Below are positions 53,541-62,457 of a DNA stretch of 64,000 bases, piece by piece (within the stretch, counting starts at the first letter, position 1; each line of letters begins with the position of its first letter). The notes beneath the pieces were generated by a model that ran no database searches, was not told the origin of the DNA, and was given only the letters and a program-made list of their open reading frames with translations. The position numbers were made by a program, and so were the translations under genes. Source of the stretch: Shewanella piezotolerans WP3 (GTDB taxonomy: Bacteria; Pseudomonadota; Gammaproteobacteria; Enterobacterales; Shewanellaceae); the NCBI RefSeq assembly GCF_000014885.1, contig NC_011566.1, positions 1,054,001 through 1,118,000 on the forward strand, written 5' to 3'.

Positions 53541-53804
53541 GGGGCTGTTGATCTTTCATGGTTGTTTTTGCCGCAGTTTATTGGCTATTTTGACAAGGCG
53601 GAGGCTATGCCGTTTAGTTATTCTCCACAAATAGTCTACAACACAGTAAAAATAGCCAAGAAACGCGGCCCTTTGGGTTCGCTTCAATGCTTCTATATAC
53701 GGTGTTATGAGCTTTTCACTCAGCCAGCTAAGCTTTATCGCTCAAGCCTTGTACTAGAAGCATTGAATTCGAACAAAAACTAAGCTCGAAAGATCAACAG
53801 CCCC
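53541..53804. repeat. MITE family 1, copy 3 (264 bp, inverted orientation)
   Basis: Same termini as copies 1 and 2 but in opposite orientation, bordered by TA at 53539-53540 and 53805-53806. Its edge lies 25 bp after the stop of the YdcH-like gene. Internal differences include a short deletion near 53695-53705. Confidence 0.9.
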
Positions 53805-53829
53805 TAGTAAGCTTGTTATAGATAAAGTC

Positions 53830-54069
53830 TCACTGGTTCGATAATCGCTTATACAGTGAATCCTTTAACTCTGCGCGATCATGCTTAAGTTGATGCATCG
53901 CTTCATCATCTATTGGGGCGCCGTTGAGTTCTAACTCACGGATCTCTTTATCTAGTGCATCGTAATGTTTAGCATCTTTTGTGAATGCGCTATCACTTTG
54001 ACAAAGTTTGGTTATGGTAGCTTGGTACTCAGGAAACTCATGGAGCAGAGAATGATCTTCGCCTAACAT
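53830..54069 (-). CDS. YdcH/DUF465 family small protein, 79 aa
   Basis: This short, highly charged helical protein has the DUF465 pattern: DHSLLHEFPEYQATITKL near the start, then DALDKEIRELELNG, and MHQLKHDRAELKDSLYKRL at the end. The family is widespread in proteobacteria and of unknown function. AAGGGG precedes ATG 54069. It is followed at once by a MITE and then a hairpin. Confidence 0.88.
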   Translation of the reverse strand: MLGEDHSLLHEFPEYQATITKLCQSDSAFTKDAKHYDALDKEIRELELNGAPIDDEAMHQLKHDRAELKDSLYKRLSNQ

Positions 54070-54624
54070 AAAAACCCCTTAAATTAGATATTAATAAATA
54101 CGACTTAACGGGTTAATTAAAGCTAAAAGGAGGATTAATTTCAAGGTGGGCTGCATGGACTTATCTGCAAAATAAAAGTGGCTTCAACAGAACCCGTTAA
54201 TCATGCTTTGTGATAAAGGTAAGGTATTTTTTAGCATTAAGCTGGAGAGTATTAAGGGATGAAAGCAAGCATTTTACCTATTGAATAATGGTGATTCGGT
54301 TATTTGTAGTTGCCTATGATTTTAAAAGTCAGTAGAGAGAGTAGCGGGGTTATCATCACTTTAGCGTATTTTCTGCCGCATACTTTTGTTTCAGGTTGTG
54401 TTTTATCTGCTTTGTATTCACCTGTATTAGGAATGGTAAATTAAGGAAGATAAAATAAATACCCATTTATAGGTACCTCTAAATTAGTATTGGTTAATGA
54501 TCTTGCTCACAGTTATGGATACAAGGCTGTAATCATTTGGCAACATTGTTCTGGATCAAGTTTTCAAACTGTTTTCAGCTTTATAACCTTTTGTGAGAAT
54601 GATGAAACAAAAGGATTACAATAA
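54070..54624 (+). other. Regulatory intergenic region upstream of the porin gene
   Basis: About 555 bp, AT-rich. The only site noted is TTGTTCTGGATCAA at 54546-54559, one mismatch from the FNR/EtrA consensus, about 70 bp before the porin start. No MITE or gene was seen. Confidence 0.4.
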
Positions 54625-55815
54625 ATGAAAGTCCATGCCCTAACGTTAGCCGTACTTGCAAGTTTAGCTTCTACCGCTGTCGCTGCCGACACCGTTGACC
54701 CTCTTAAGAAAGCATTCATTGATGACTCAAAAGTTAAAGTTCAATTCCGTCTTCGCTATGAAGATGTTGATGTTGCCAATGTCGATCAAGAAAACCAAAC
54801 GACTTTACGCACTCGCTTAAATTACCAAACTGGTGATATTTATAATTTGTTCGCTGTAGCGGAAATTGATGACGTTCGCTCAACAGATAACGAGCCGCTA
54901 ATTGCTGACTATGCATACACCCAAATTAACCAAGGTTTTATTGGTTATAAAGGACCTGCCGAAACACTGGCCAAATTTGGTCGTCAACGTATTTTGCTCG
55001 ATAACCAACGTTTTGTTGGTGGTGTAGGTTTCCGTCAAAATGAACAAACTTATGATGCGTTTTCGGTAAAGAATACCGCCATCGAAGGCTTAACTGCATA
55101 TTATGCATATGTTGCCACAGTTAACCGTATTTTCCCTGAAGGTTCAGGTAAAGAAGAGCATGAAAACGAAACGAACCTAGTTAACATTAATTATTCAGGT
55201 TTAGATTTCGCAAAGATTACTGGTTACGGTTACCTTATTGATAACCAAGATGTCGCAGCCTTCTCTACCGATACTTACGGTGTGCGTGCAACGGGTGATA
55301 TCAAACTAGATGCACTTAAATTGAGCTATGAAGCTGAGTTTGCGCAGCAATCTGAAGCAGGCGATAACCCAGTTAGCTACAGCGCAAGTTACTATAAATT
55401 AGGCGCTGGTATTAATCTTGACGCCTTTGGCTTCAAAGCGGGTTACGAAGTGCTAGGCTCTGACGATGGCAAAGCCGGCTTTATTACTCCGTTAGCCACA
55501 CTGCACGCGTTTAACGGTTGGACAGATAAGTTTTTATTTGGTGGTAAAGGTAACTGGGAAAATGGTCTTGTCGACGCTCATGTTATTTTAACTGCTAAGG
55601 TTGCAGGCTTAAAGTTACTCGCCAAATACCATAAGTTTGATTCTGACTTTGGTGATATTGATATGGGTAAAGAGTGGGGCGTTGCAGCAACTTATCCATT
55701 TGCCAAGCACTACAGCCTAGGTGTTAAATACGCAAGCTTTAGTGGTGCAGATGAAGGTTACAGCTTCTCAAGTGATACCGATAAGCTTTGGTTAACCTTC
55801 CAAGCAAAATATTAA
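54625..55815 (+). CDS. Outer-membrane porin (OprD/alginate-export-like beta barrel)
   Basis: This 396-residue barrel protein has a signal peptide cleaved after STAVA-ADTVDPLKKAF and repeated amphipathic strands (KVKVQFRLRYEDVD; TLRTRLNYQTGDIYNLFAV). It ends in an aromatic outer-membrane strand LWLTFQAKY. The overall look matches OprD- or alginate-export-type porins found in Shewanella. The cargo is unknown. The ribosome-binding site is AAAGGATT, and a possible FNR-type site lies about 70 bp upstream. A strong terminator follows. Confidence 0.8.
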   Translation: MKVHALTLAVLASLASTAVAADTVDPLKKAFIDDSKVKVQFRLRYEDVDVANVDQENQTTLRTRLNYQTGDIYNLFAVAEIDDVRSTDNEPLIADYAYTQINQGFIGYKGPAETLAKFGRQRILLDNQRFVGGVGFRQNEQTYDAFSVKNTAIEGLTAYYAYVATVNRIFPEGSGKEEHENETNLVNINYSGLDFAKITGYGYLIDNQDVAAFSTDTYGVRATGDIKLDALKLSYEAEFAQQSEAGDNPVSYSASYYKLGAGINLDAFGFKAGYEVLGSDDGKAGFITPLATLHAFNGWTDKFLFGGKGNWENGLVDAHVILTAKVAGLKLLAKYHKFDSDFGDIDMGKEWGVAATYPFAKHYSLGVKYASFSGADEGYSFSSDTDKLWLTFQAKY

Positions 55816-55891
55816 GCACTTCTAGCGAATGTGGCAGCGAGTGTAAGCGGTGTCGTTACATCCTTCTCGTTGACTGCAAATGCTCCCTTCC

Positions 55892-55924
55892 AAGCAGGAA
55901 AATTATTTTGTTCCTGCTTTTTTT
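55892..55924 (+). terminator. Rho-independent terminator after the porin gene
   Basis: AAGCAGGAA and TTCCTGCTT pair around a 10-base loop and are followed by a T run, about 76 bp after the stop. Confidence 0.85.
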
Positions 55925-56197
55925 CCTCTCAAGTCGTATCACTTTTAGGCTAAGGTAATTGCATTGCCTGTTTTATATCGCGCGCGCGAAACAAATGTTT
56001 AAAGCTCAGTAAGCTTTATTTTAAAGGCACTAATCTAGTATTGACTAATAGACGAACCCTTACTCACGATAGCTCGTTTGAGTCGCCGCTTCCTGGATAT
56101 AGCATAGAAGATGCTGCTTCTGAGTGTATCCATAGTGTGGGCATCACCTTGCTATCAGTGGGCTTGTTTTTAAATGATCAGTGCCTAGTTGGTAAGG

Positions 56198-56608
56198 CTA
56201 GTCGACGACAATCACATCGTCAGAAATAATCATAGGCTCTTCTGCTGTGATGACTCCAATCTCAGGTTCTATCTGTTCGGCCAAAATCACTAAACTATCT
56301 GTGTAGGAGAAACCGTAACCATAGCCGCCCTCGGTGGTGACTCCATTACCCAGTAAGTGAGGATCGCTTAAATGATCACTAAAGTGGAAGTCGCCAGAGG
56401 TTATTGGAGTGATTTGTACCACTCTAAAACCTTGTGCGTTAAGAGATTCAATTGCTTGCTGCAGATCATTATTAAGCCTTTGCGAGTCCACTTTGCAGCT
56501 AGAGTATTCCCACTCAGTGGTCTTTGGTTTTGCTTCCCACATTTGCTGCCGCTGATCGGTTTCAATTTTAGCAAAGTAGCTTTTTACTAATATGCTCTTT
56601 TGTTTCAT
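56198..56608 (-). CDS. Hypothetical protein, about 136 aa
   Basis: The likely start is the second methionine (MKQKSILVKSYFAKIETDQ) at 56608; an earlier one lies at 56620. The middle looks like a ferredoxin-like fold (LNNDLQQAIESLNAQGFRVV), then QITPITSGDFHFSDHLS and a glycine-rich GYGYGFSYTDSLVILAEQ. The C-terminus is acidic (EEPMIISDDVIVVD). It appears soluble and intact; no family was recognised. Confidence 0.6.
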   Translation of the reverse strand: MKQKSILVKSYFAKIETDQRQQMWEAKPKTTEWEYSSCKVDSQRLNNDLQQAIESLNAQGFRVVQITPITSGDFHFSDHLSDPHLLGNGVTTEGGYGYGFSYTDSLVILAEQIEPEIGVITAEEPMIISDDVIVVD

Positions 56609-56620
56609 CTGTTTATACAT

Positions 56621-57195
56621 TCTCTATTACGATGGATAGATTCTCAATCTATCCTATTTTCATGGATAGAGAAATGCCTTATTGAGACGAGATATGCTGA
56701 AAGCGATATAGTCTTTGCTCAATTGCAGAGCTAACTCAGAAGTATGTGTTCATTGAGGGGGTTGTCTCAACCTATAGGGCTTATTTAACGCGCTTGAGTT
56801 ATGTTGAATTTACAAAAGGGGTTGCTATAGAAATGCTGCTCGTTAGCGTTGGAAATTGAGTCTGATTGTTAAATAGTGCTCTCAGTTGTTTTTTTGTTCG
56901 ATTATTTTTATAACGATATCATCGTCAATTTAATCCATATCATAAGCATAAATAAATCACTACCGAAAGGACTCGAGTGGAGTTGAGCACATACTAACTC
57001 CTCGTTTTTGTAGGATTTGTTAATTAGAGGTCAGTAATATTGTTAGCTTGCAGTAAAGCTGTGAACTCTCTCTACTTTAAAAAAGCAAAGATGCGAACTC
57101 GACCTTGGTATAACACATTGTTACTTGACCATACTATAGATGTGACTGACACTTGGATAACAATAATTACCCTACAAAATACGGACTAACAAAAC
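56621..57195. other. Intergenic region before the cstA gene
   Basis: About 575 bp without a gene. A perfect 9-bp hairpin (GGATAGATT, AATCTATCC) lies at 56634-56654, just upstream of the minus-strand 136-aa gene. No CRP or FNR consensus was found in front of cstA. Confidence 0.4.
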
Positions 57196-58665
57196 ATGCT
57201 TATTTTCTTTATTTGCATTGGATTATTATTGCTCGCTTATAAGTTCTACAGCCCTTTTGTAGAGAAACAAGCTGGCATTGATCCTAAAGCAAAAACCCCT
57301 CAAACCCGCTTTGATGATGGTGTGGACTACGTAAAAGTTCATCCAGTTAAAGCTTACCTTATTCAGTTTCTTAATGTTGCCGGTGTTGGGCCAATCTTTG
57401 GTCCTATCTTAGGTGCATTATATGGCCCAATCGCTTTGGTTTGGATTGTATTGGGTAACATTATTGGTGGCGCAGTACACGACTACTTCTCTGGTGTATT
57501 GAGCATTAAAGAGGATGGTAAGAGCCTGCCAGAAATTGCAGGCCATTATTTCAATATCTATTTCAAAGGCGTCATGCTGATTTTCACTGCGATGTTGCTG
57601 TTCTTCGTCGGGGTGGTATTTATTATGAGCCCTGCTGGACTGCTAAGTAGCTTGGATTACTTTGAAGGAACGATTCTCGCCAATAATACCTTCTGGGTAT
57701 TGGTGATCCTTGGTTACTACTTTTTTGCGACCATGCTTCCTATCGATAAAATCATCACTAAACTGTACCCGCTGTTCGGCTTATTGATGATTGTTATGAC
57801 AGTCTCTATCGCTATTGGATTGTTATTCAGCGCTCCACAGCTACCTGAGATGGGGGATATCTTCGCTTATTTTGACCATAGCCATTATAACAATGATCTA
57901 TTAGCGCCTAACCCTGATGGTTTACCTGTATGGCCACTGCTGTTTGTGACCATTACATGTGGTGCGATCAGTGGTTTTCACTCTACTCAAGCACCAATCA
58001 TGGCGCGTTGTTTAACTAATGAGAAATACGTTCGCCCCGTTTATTACGGTGCGATGATGTCAGAAGGTATTGTAGCGTGTGTATGGGCTTTGGCTGGTAT
58101 CGCAGCATTCCCAGGCGGCTATGTAGAGCTTAAGAGCATCCTCGATGCAGGTGGTCCAGGCCTAGTTGTGAACCAAGTTGCAACAACTTACCTTGGGGTT
58201 GCAGGTGGTATCATGGCGATTATTGCAGTAGCGATTTTCCCGATTACCTCAGGTGATACTGCATTCCGCTCTCTACGACTAACCATTACAGATGCATTTA
58301 AGATCCCGCAAAGTATGCGTAACCGTCTATTGTTAGCCATTCCAATTCTAATCATTGCGTACTTCATGACTAAAATTGATTTCTCATTGATCTGGCGTTA
58401 CTTCGCGTTCTCGAATATGTTGTTATCGACCAGTGTATTGTGGTTAGCAACTAAGTACCTGTTTGACCGCGGAACTTTCCATTGGATAGTGAGCTTACCC
58501 GCCATCGTTGGTACCTGTGTGACTGTGTCCTATATTATGACTGCAGGTATAGGCCTAGGTTTGCCACAAGAGATGAGCCAACCTGTAGGTATTGCAGTTG
58601 GTGTTATCTGTTTAATTGGACTGATACTTGCCCATCAGAAACGTAAAGTTGTTGCTGAGTCATAG
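57196..58665 (+). CDS. cstA: Carbon starvation protein CstA family transporter (short form)
   Basis: This 489-residue polytopic membrane protein has the CstA signature: YVKVHPVKAYLIQFLNVAGV, GPIFGPILGALYGP and NIIGGAVHDYFSGVLSIKE. The later GAISGFHSTQAPIMARC and FPITSGDTAFRSLRL also fit. CstA proteins import peptides or pyruvate. This is the short type without the extra C-terminal helices of E. coli CstA (about 700 residues). It is monocistronic with a strong terminator. Confidence 0.92.
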   Translation: MLIFFICIGLLLLAYKFYSPFVEKQAGIDPKAKTPQTRFDDGVDYVKVHPVKAYLIQFLNVAGVGPIFGPILGALYGPIALVWIVLGNIIGGAVHDYFSGVLSIKEDGKSLPEIAGHYFNIYFKGVMLIFTAMLLFFVGVVFIMSPAGLLSSLDYFEGTILANNTFWVLVILGYYFFATMLPIDKIITKLYPLFGLLMIVMTVSIAIGLLFSAPQLPEMGDIFAYFDHSHYNNDLLAPNPDGLPVWPLLFVTITCGAISGFHSTQAPIMARCLTNEKYVRPVYYGAMMSEGIVACVWALAGIAAFPGGYVELKSILDAGGPGLVVNQVATTYLGVAGGIMAIIAVAIFPITSGDTAFRSLRLTITDAFKIPQSMRNRLLLAIPILIIAYFMTKIDFSLIWRYFAFSNMLLSTSVLWLATKYLFDRGTFHWIVSLPAIVGTCVTVSYIMTAGIGLGLPQEMSQPVGIAVGVICLIGLILAHQKRKVVAES

Positions 58666-58679
58666 GATAACTAGTTTCT

Positions 58680-58708
58680 AAAAAAGGGCTGCTTGCAGCC
58701 CTTTTTTA
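58680..58708 (+). terminator. Rho-independent terminator after cstA
   Basis: AAAAAAGGGCTGC and GCAGCCCTTTTTT pair around TT, with T run, 15 bp after the stop. Confidence 0.92.
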
Positions 58709-58752
58709 GTGAGTGGATAACAAGAGTTAAACGAGAGAAAGTTACTGAGTAA

Positions 58753-59030
58753 TACCAATTGCATTAAAAGTTTGACCATTCAGCGGGAATTCAAAACGCT
58801 GTAGGCAAGTAGTGGAATTTGAGCTAATAGTTATTCTATATCCAAATCCCATAGCGAAGCATACAGCGCTTGCCAATTTGTTTAACCTCAGCCGCACTAC
58901 GTGAGCCCCTCAGTCTTTCCACTTCTGCTTTGCATTGGCTTAAAAGGGAATAACCATTTCTTTACCAATGCGCTTTGAATTGAAAAGGCTGAGGGGCTCT
59001 GAACTGCTCAAATACTTAATGCAATTGGTA
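58753..59030. repeat. MITE family 2, copy D (278 bp, reference copy)
   Basis: The ends are TACCAATTGCATTAA and TTAATGCAATTGGTA, bordered by TAA on both sides. This is the least disturbed copy and was used to define insertions and truncations in the others. It ends 29 bp before the start of the HAD-hydrolase gene. Confidence 0.9.
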
Positions 59031-59059
59031 TAACTCTCGCGAGTTAAAAGGAGTATTGT

Positions 59060-59650
59060 TTGAAGTTAGCCCTGTTTGATTTTGATGGCACACTGACCCA
59101 TCATGATATGTACACTCGATTCATCCTTTATTCGGCCACTCCTATACGTTTGTTTCTTGGCTCTATTTTCCTTTCTCCATTATACCTACTCTACCGATTG
59201 GGGGTTATTCCTGCTCGTAAACTCAGGCCACTGGTGAGCTATTGTGCTTTTGTAGGGCGAGATGTAGAAACGGTAACTGCACTTGGTAAGCAATACGCGC
59301 AGGAGGTGATCCCCAAATCCCTGCGAGCTGAAACGCTGTCTGTGCTTAAACAGCATCAGGTTGACGGCGCAAAGGTGGTATTGGTGTCGGCATCCCTTGA
59401 CCTTTACTTACAGCCTTGGTGTGAATCTATGGGGATAAGGTTAATCTGCAGCCAGATGGCTGTAGAGCAAGGTTGTTACACTGGCCGCTATAAGAGTGGG
59501 GATTGCAGTTGCGACATGAAAGCAATCAAAGTACAGCAACAGTTTTGTTTAGCTGACTACAGCGAAGTATTTGCCTACGGTGACACTCATGAGGATCTCG
59601 CCATGCTAGCACTTGCAGAACACCCCTATATGAATGGGGTAAAAGTGTAG
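59060..59650 (+). CDS. HAD-IB family hydrolase
   Basis: The start is TTG 59060, with AAAAGGAG about 9 bases upstream. The next residues KLALFDFDGTLTHHDMY contain HAD motif I. Motif II is in VVLVSASLDLYL. A lysine lies in KAIKVQQQF and motif IV is in FAYGDTHEDLAML. Helix LYLLYRLGVIPARKLRPLV belongs to the cap. Relatives are phosphoserine-phosphatase-like; the substrate is unknown. A MITE ends 29 bp upstream, so the promoter may lie in or before it. Confidence 0.87.
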   Translation: MKLALFDFDGTLTHHDMYTRFILYSATPIRLFLGSIFLSPLYLLYRLGVIPARKLRPLVSYCAFVGRDVETVTALGKQYAQEVIPKSLRAETLSVLKQHQVDGAKVVLVSASLDLYLQPWCESMGIRLICSQMAVEQGCYTGRYKSGDCSCDMKAIKVQQQFCLADYSEVFAYGDTHEDLAMLALAEHPYMNGVKV

Positions 59651-59799
59651 CTTCGAATCTCGTTGTTAGTTCTGCAGCACTTTTTACGTAAATAGCTGGT
59701 GATGATGTTCAACTATTATTAAGAGCCGATAAGCCTCAAATTTGAGGGACAGAAAGCCAGCAGGTTAATGCAGGCCTCTTCATTTTTAATTGTTGGCAC

Positions 59800-60150
59800 T
59801 TTCTAGAATTGAACTGCAAGAGTTAGTGACTATTATGCTATTTGTACAGGAATTCCAGACATGAATACCACTTCATTCCATCCTTGGAAAGTGGCATAAG
59901 TGCTCCAGGCACACAAAAGCCGCTTAAATTTCTTTAAGCGGCTTATCAAAATTGCTGGCCCCTCCCAGACTCGAACTGCGTGAATAGATGACGATTATAT
60001 TCATCTAGCAGTTGAGGCGCAGGTTTTCCACAATCCATAAATTCCAGACACAAAAAAGCGTACACAAGGTAGGCTTCTTCGTTTTAATTGCTGGTTCTTT
60101 TTAGAGTTGAACTGCAAGAGTTAGTGACTATTATGCTATTTGTACAGGAA
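59800..60150 (-). repeat. Tandem tRNA-derived repeat with decayed tRNA-like copies
   Basis: TTGAACTGCAAGAGTTAGTG and about 45 further bases occur at 59810 and again at 60108. A 64-bp block (terminator hairpin plus the tRNA 3' end) occurs at 59915-59978 and 60163-60226 with one mismatch. Between them, 59955-60030 keeps the 3' arm of tRNA-Ile2 (GGCCCCTCCCAGACTCGAAC) but has lost the cloverleaf. This points to duplication of a tRNA unit followed by decay of one copy. Confidence 0.65.
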
Positions 60151-60162
60151 TTCCAGACATGA

Positions 60163-60193
60163 AAAAGCCGCTTAAATTTCTTTAAGCGGCTTA
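60163..60193 (-). terminator. Terminator after tRNA-Ile2
   Basis: GCCGCTTAAA and TTTAAGCGGC form a perfect 10-bp stem, with TTTTTC after it on the minus strand. An identical hairpin lies at 59915-59945. Confidence 0.85.
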
Positions 60194-60200
60194 TCAAAAT

Positions 60201-60277
60201 TGGTGGCCCCTCCCAGACTCGAACTGGGGACCTGACGATTATGAGTCGTATGCTCTAACCAACTGAGCTAAGGGGCC
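60201..60277 (-). tRNA. tRNA-Ile2 (CAT anticodon; may be labelled tRNA-Met)
   Basis: The minus strand reads GGCCCCTTAGCTCAGTTGG onward, with a complete cloverleaf, anticodon loop CTCATAA (anticodon CAT), TTCGAGT arm and encoded CCA. The acceptor stem GGCCCCT and the location beside rpoD match the E. coli ileX tRNA, whose C34 is converted to lysidine to read AUA. The elongator tRNA-Met has a different acceptor stem. I therefore call it Ile2. Confidence 0.88.
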
Positions 60278-60424
60278 GACTTAGGATAGTCGTCACTACC
60301 GAAAGCGAAAAGAAGTATACGAGGTTTAAAAGCGCTTGTCACCTGAGTTTTTAGCTGTTTTTACCTCTAATAGCTCAACTGCTTATCTGTTAATCAATAT
60401 AAAGCCGATTAGTAGCGATTGAAG

Positions 60425-60453
60425 CAAAAAAAGCTGCCATAAGGCAGCTTTTT
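60425..60453 (-). terminator. Terminator after rpoD
   Basis: AAAAGCTGCC and GGCAGCTTTT pair around ATAA and are followed by a T run on the minus strand, about 50 bp past the rpoD stop. Confidence 0.88.
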
Positions 60454-60501
60454 CAAAGAGTTTTGAATCGAGTTTAAGACTATTCGTCTCTTTATTTAAG
60501 A

Positions 60502-62340
60502 CTATTCGTCTAGGAACGACTTCAAAATCTCTGAGCGAGAAGGGTGGCGCAACTTACGTAGCGCTTTAGCTTCAATTTGACGAATACGCTCACGCGTTAC
60601 ATCAAACTGCTTGCCCACTTCTTCTAGCGTGTGGTCTGTATTCATGTCGATACCAAAGCGCATACGCAGTACTTTCGCTTCACGGGCGGTTAAACCTGCT
60701 AAAACTTCATGTGTTGCGTTACGTAAGCTTTCGCCAGTCGCAGAGTCCAACGGTAACTCTAGCGTCGTATCTTCGATAAAGTCACCTAAGTGCGAATCTT
60801 CATCGTCACCAATTGGTGTTTCCATTGAGATTGGCTCTTTAGCAATCTTAAGTACCTTACGGATCTTGTCTTCAGGCATTAACATACGCTCAGCAAGCTC
60901 TTCAGGTGATGGCTCGCGACCCATCTCTTGTAACATTTGACGAGAGATACGGTTTAGTTTGTTGATCGTCTCGATCATATGTACTGGGATACGAATCGTT
61001 CTTGCTTGGTCAGCAATAGAACGAGTGATCGCCTGACGGATCCACCATGTTGCATAAGTTGAGAACTTATAACCACGACGGTATTCGAACTTATCTACCG
61101 CTTTCATTAGACCGATGTTACCTTCCTGGATGAGATCCAAGAACTGTAGACCGCGGTTGGTGTACTTTTTAGCAATCGAAATTACTAGACGTAAGTTCGC
61201 TTCAACCATCTCTTTCTTCGCACGGCGTGCTTTCGCTTCACCGATAGACATACGACGGTTGATATCTTTAATTGCGCCGATGGCTAGACCGGTTTCAGTT
61301 TCAATCGCGTCAAGCTTTGCGCGGCAACGCTGAACATCGTAGTCGACCATTTTTAGGCCTTCTGCGTATGGCTTGCCCGATGCTAGCTCTTCATTGAACC
61401 ACTCGATGCTGCTTTCGTTACTGGTGTACACCTTAACGAAGTTTTTCTTAGGCATTTTCGCTTGTTCAACACAAAGCTTCATGATCAAACGTTCTTGAAC
61501 ACGGACTTTGTCCATCATCGCGCGCATGCTTTTTACTAAGCGGTCAAACTGCTTAGGCATCAAACGGAACTCTTTAAAGATCTCGCCGATTTCAAAAAGG
61601 GCTACTGTAGACTCTGGATGGCCACGACCTTTGATAGAGATGATCTCTAATGCTCTTTCGTGAGCGACTCGAAGCGTAGTAAATTTCTCTTTCGCTTCTT
61701 CAGGATCTGGACCTTTTGGACCTTCCTCTTCGTCTTCATCATCTTCATCATCGTCTTCATCATCTAATTCTTCATCAGACAGTTCAGAACCAACGTGAGT
61801 TGCAGTTGGTGCAACATCCTCTGCATTTGGATCGATGAAACCAGATATGATGTCAGATAGTCTAACTTCCTCTGCTTCGAAGCGATCAAACTGCTCTAGG
61901 ATCATTGCAATTGCTTGTGGATATTCAGCAACTGAAGCTTGAACCGTGTTGATCCCTTCTTCAATACGCTTGGCGATAACAATTTCGCCTTCACGGGTCA
62001 GTAGCTCAACGGTACCCATTTCACGCATGTACATGCGGACAGGGTCAGTAGTACGACCTAATTCAGCTTCCACTGTCGCTAATGCGGCAGCAGCTTCTTC
62101 GGCAGCATCGTCATCGGTGCTGTCTTCAGACATCATGATTTCATCAGCATCCGGAGCCTGTTCATAGACTCGAATACCCATGTCATTGATCATCTGGATA
62201 ATATCTTCGATCTGGTCAGAGTCGACCATGTCTGCAGGTAGGTGATCGTTCACTTCTGCGTAGGTTAAGTAACCTTGCTCTTTACCTTTGGCAAGCAACA
62301 ATTTAAGTTGCGACTGCGGAGTATGATCCATAGATATCAT
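60502..62340 (-). CDS. rpoD: RNA polymerase primary sigma factor RpoD (sigma-70)
   Basis: This 612-residue housekeeping sigma factor has region 1.1 (QSQLKLLLAKGKEQGYLTY), region 1.2 (DPVRMYMREMGTVELLTREG), a non-conserved insert with a long acidic run and region 2 (FSTYATWWIRQAITRSIADQ). Region 3, and region 4.2 with EEVGKQFDVTRERIRQIEAK, complete it. Length matches E. coli RpoD (613). The order dnaG-rpoD on this strand is the conserved macromolecular-synthesis operon, with 117 bp between the genes. Confidence 0.98.
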   Translation of the reverse strand: MISMDHTPQSQLKLLLAKGKEQGYLTYAEVNDHLPADMVDSDQIEDIIQMINDMGIRVYEQAPDADEIMMSEDSTDDDAAEEAAAALATVEAELGRTTDPVRMYMREMGTVELLTREGEIVIAKRIEEGINTVQASVAEYPQAIAMILEQFDRFEAEEVRLSDIISGFIDPNAEDVAPTATHVGSELSDEELDDEDDDEDDEDEEEGPKGPDPEEAKEKFTTLRVAHERALEIISIKGRGHPESTVALFEIGEIFKEFRLMPKQFDRLVKSMRAMMDKVRVQERLIMKLCVEQAKMPKKNFVKVYTSNESSIEWFNEELASGKPYAEGLKMVDYDVQRCRAKLDAIETETGLAIGAIKDINRRMSIGEAKARRAKKEMVEANLRLVISIAKKYTNRGLQFLDLIQEGNIGLMKAVDKFEYRRGYKFSTYATWWIRQAITRSIADQARTIRIPVHMIETINKLNRISRQMLQEMGREPSPEELAERMLMPEDKIRKVLKIAKEPISMETPIGDDEDSHLGDFIEDTTLELPLDSATGESLRNATHEVLAGLTAREAKVLRMRFGIDMNTDHTLEEVGKQFDVTRERIRQIEAKALRKLRHPSRSEILKSFLDE

Positions 62341-62457
62341 CCAAGTTGGGAAACAGTTAAAACGACGGGCAAAAAACAGCCGCGCAAGTCGTTAATTATA
62401 GCCTTCGGTGCTTCACTGTGCTAGTCCAAGTGTTTACTTTTGAGGCAGATTTCGAAT

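Noticed and set aside
56041..56229. 62-codon plus-strand frame downstream of the porin
   Set aside because: It starts at a TTG with no ribosome-binding site and overlaps the end of the opposing 136-aa gene.
59915..59978. Considered as a second functional tRNA gene
   Set aside because: Only the 3' arm and terminator match; the D and anticodon arms no longer pair, so it is treated as a decayed copy.
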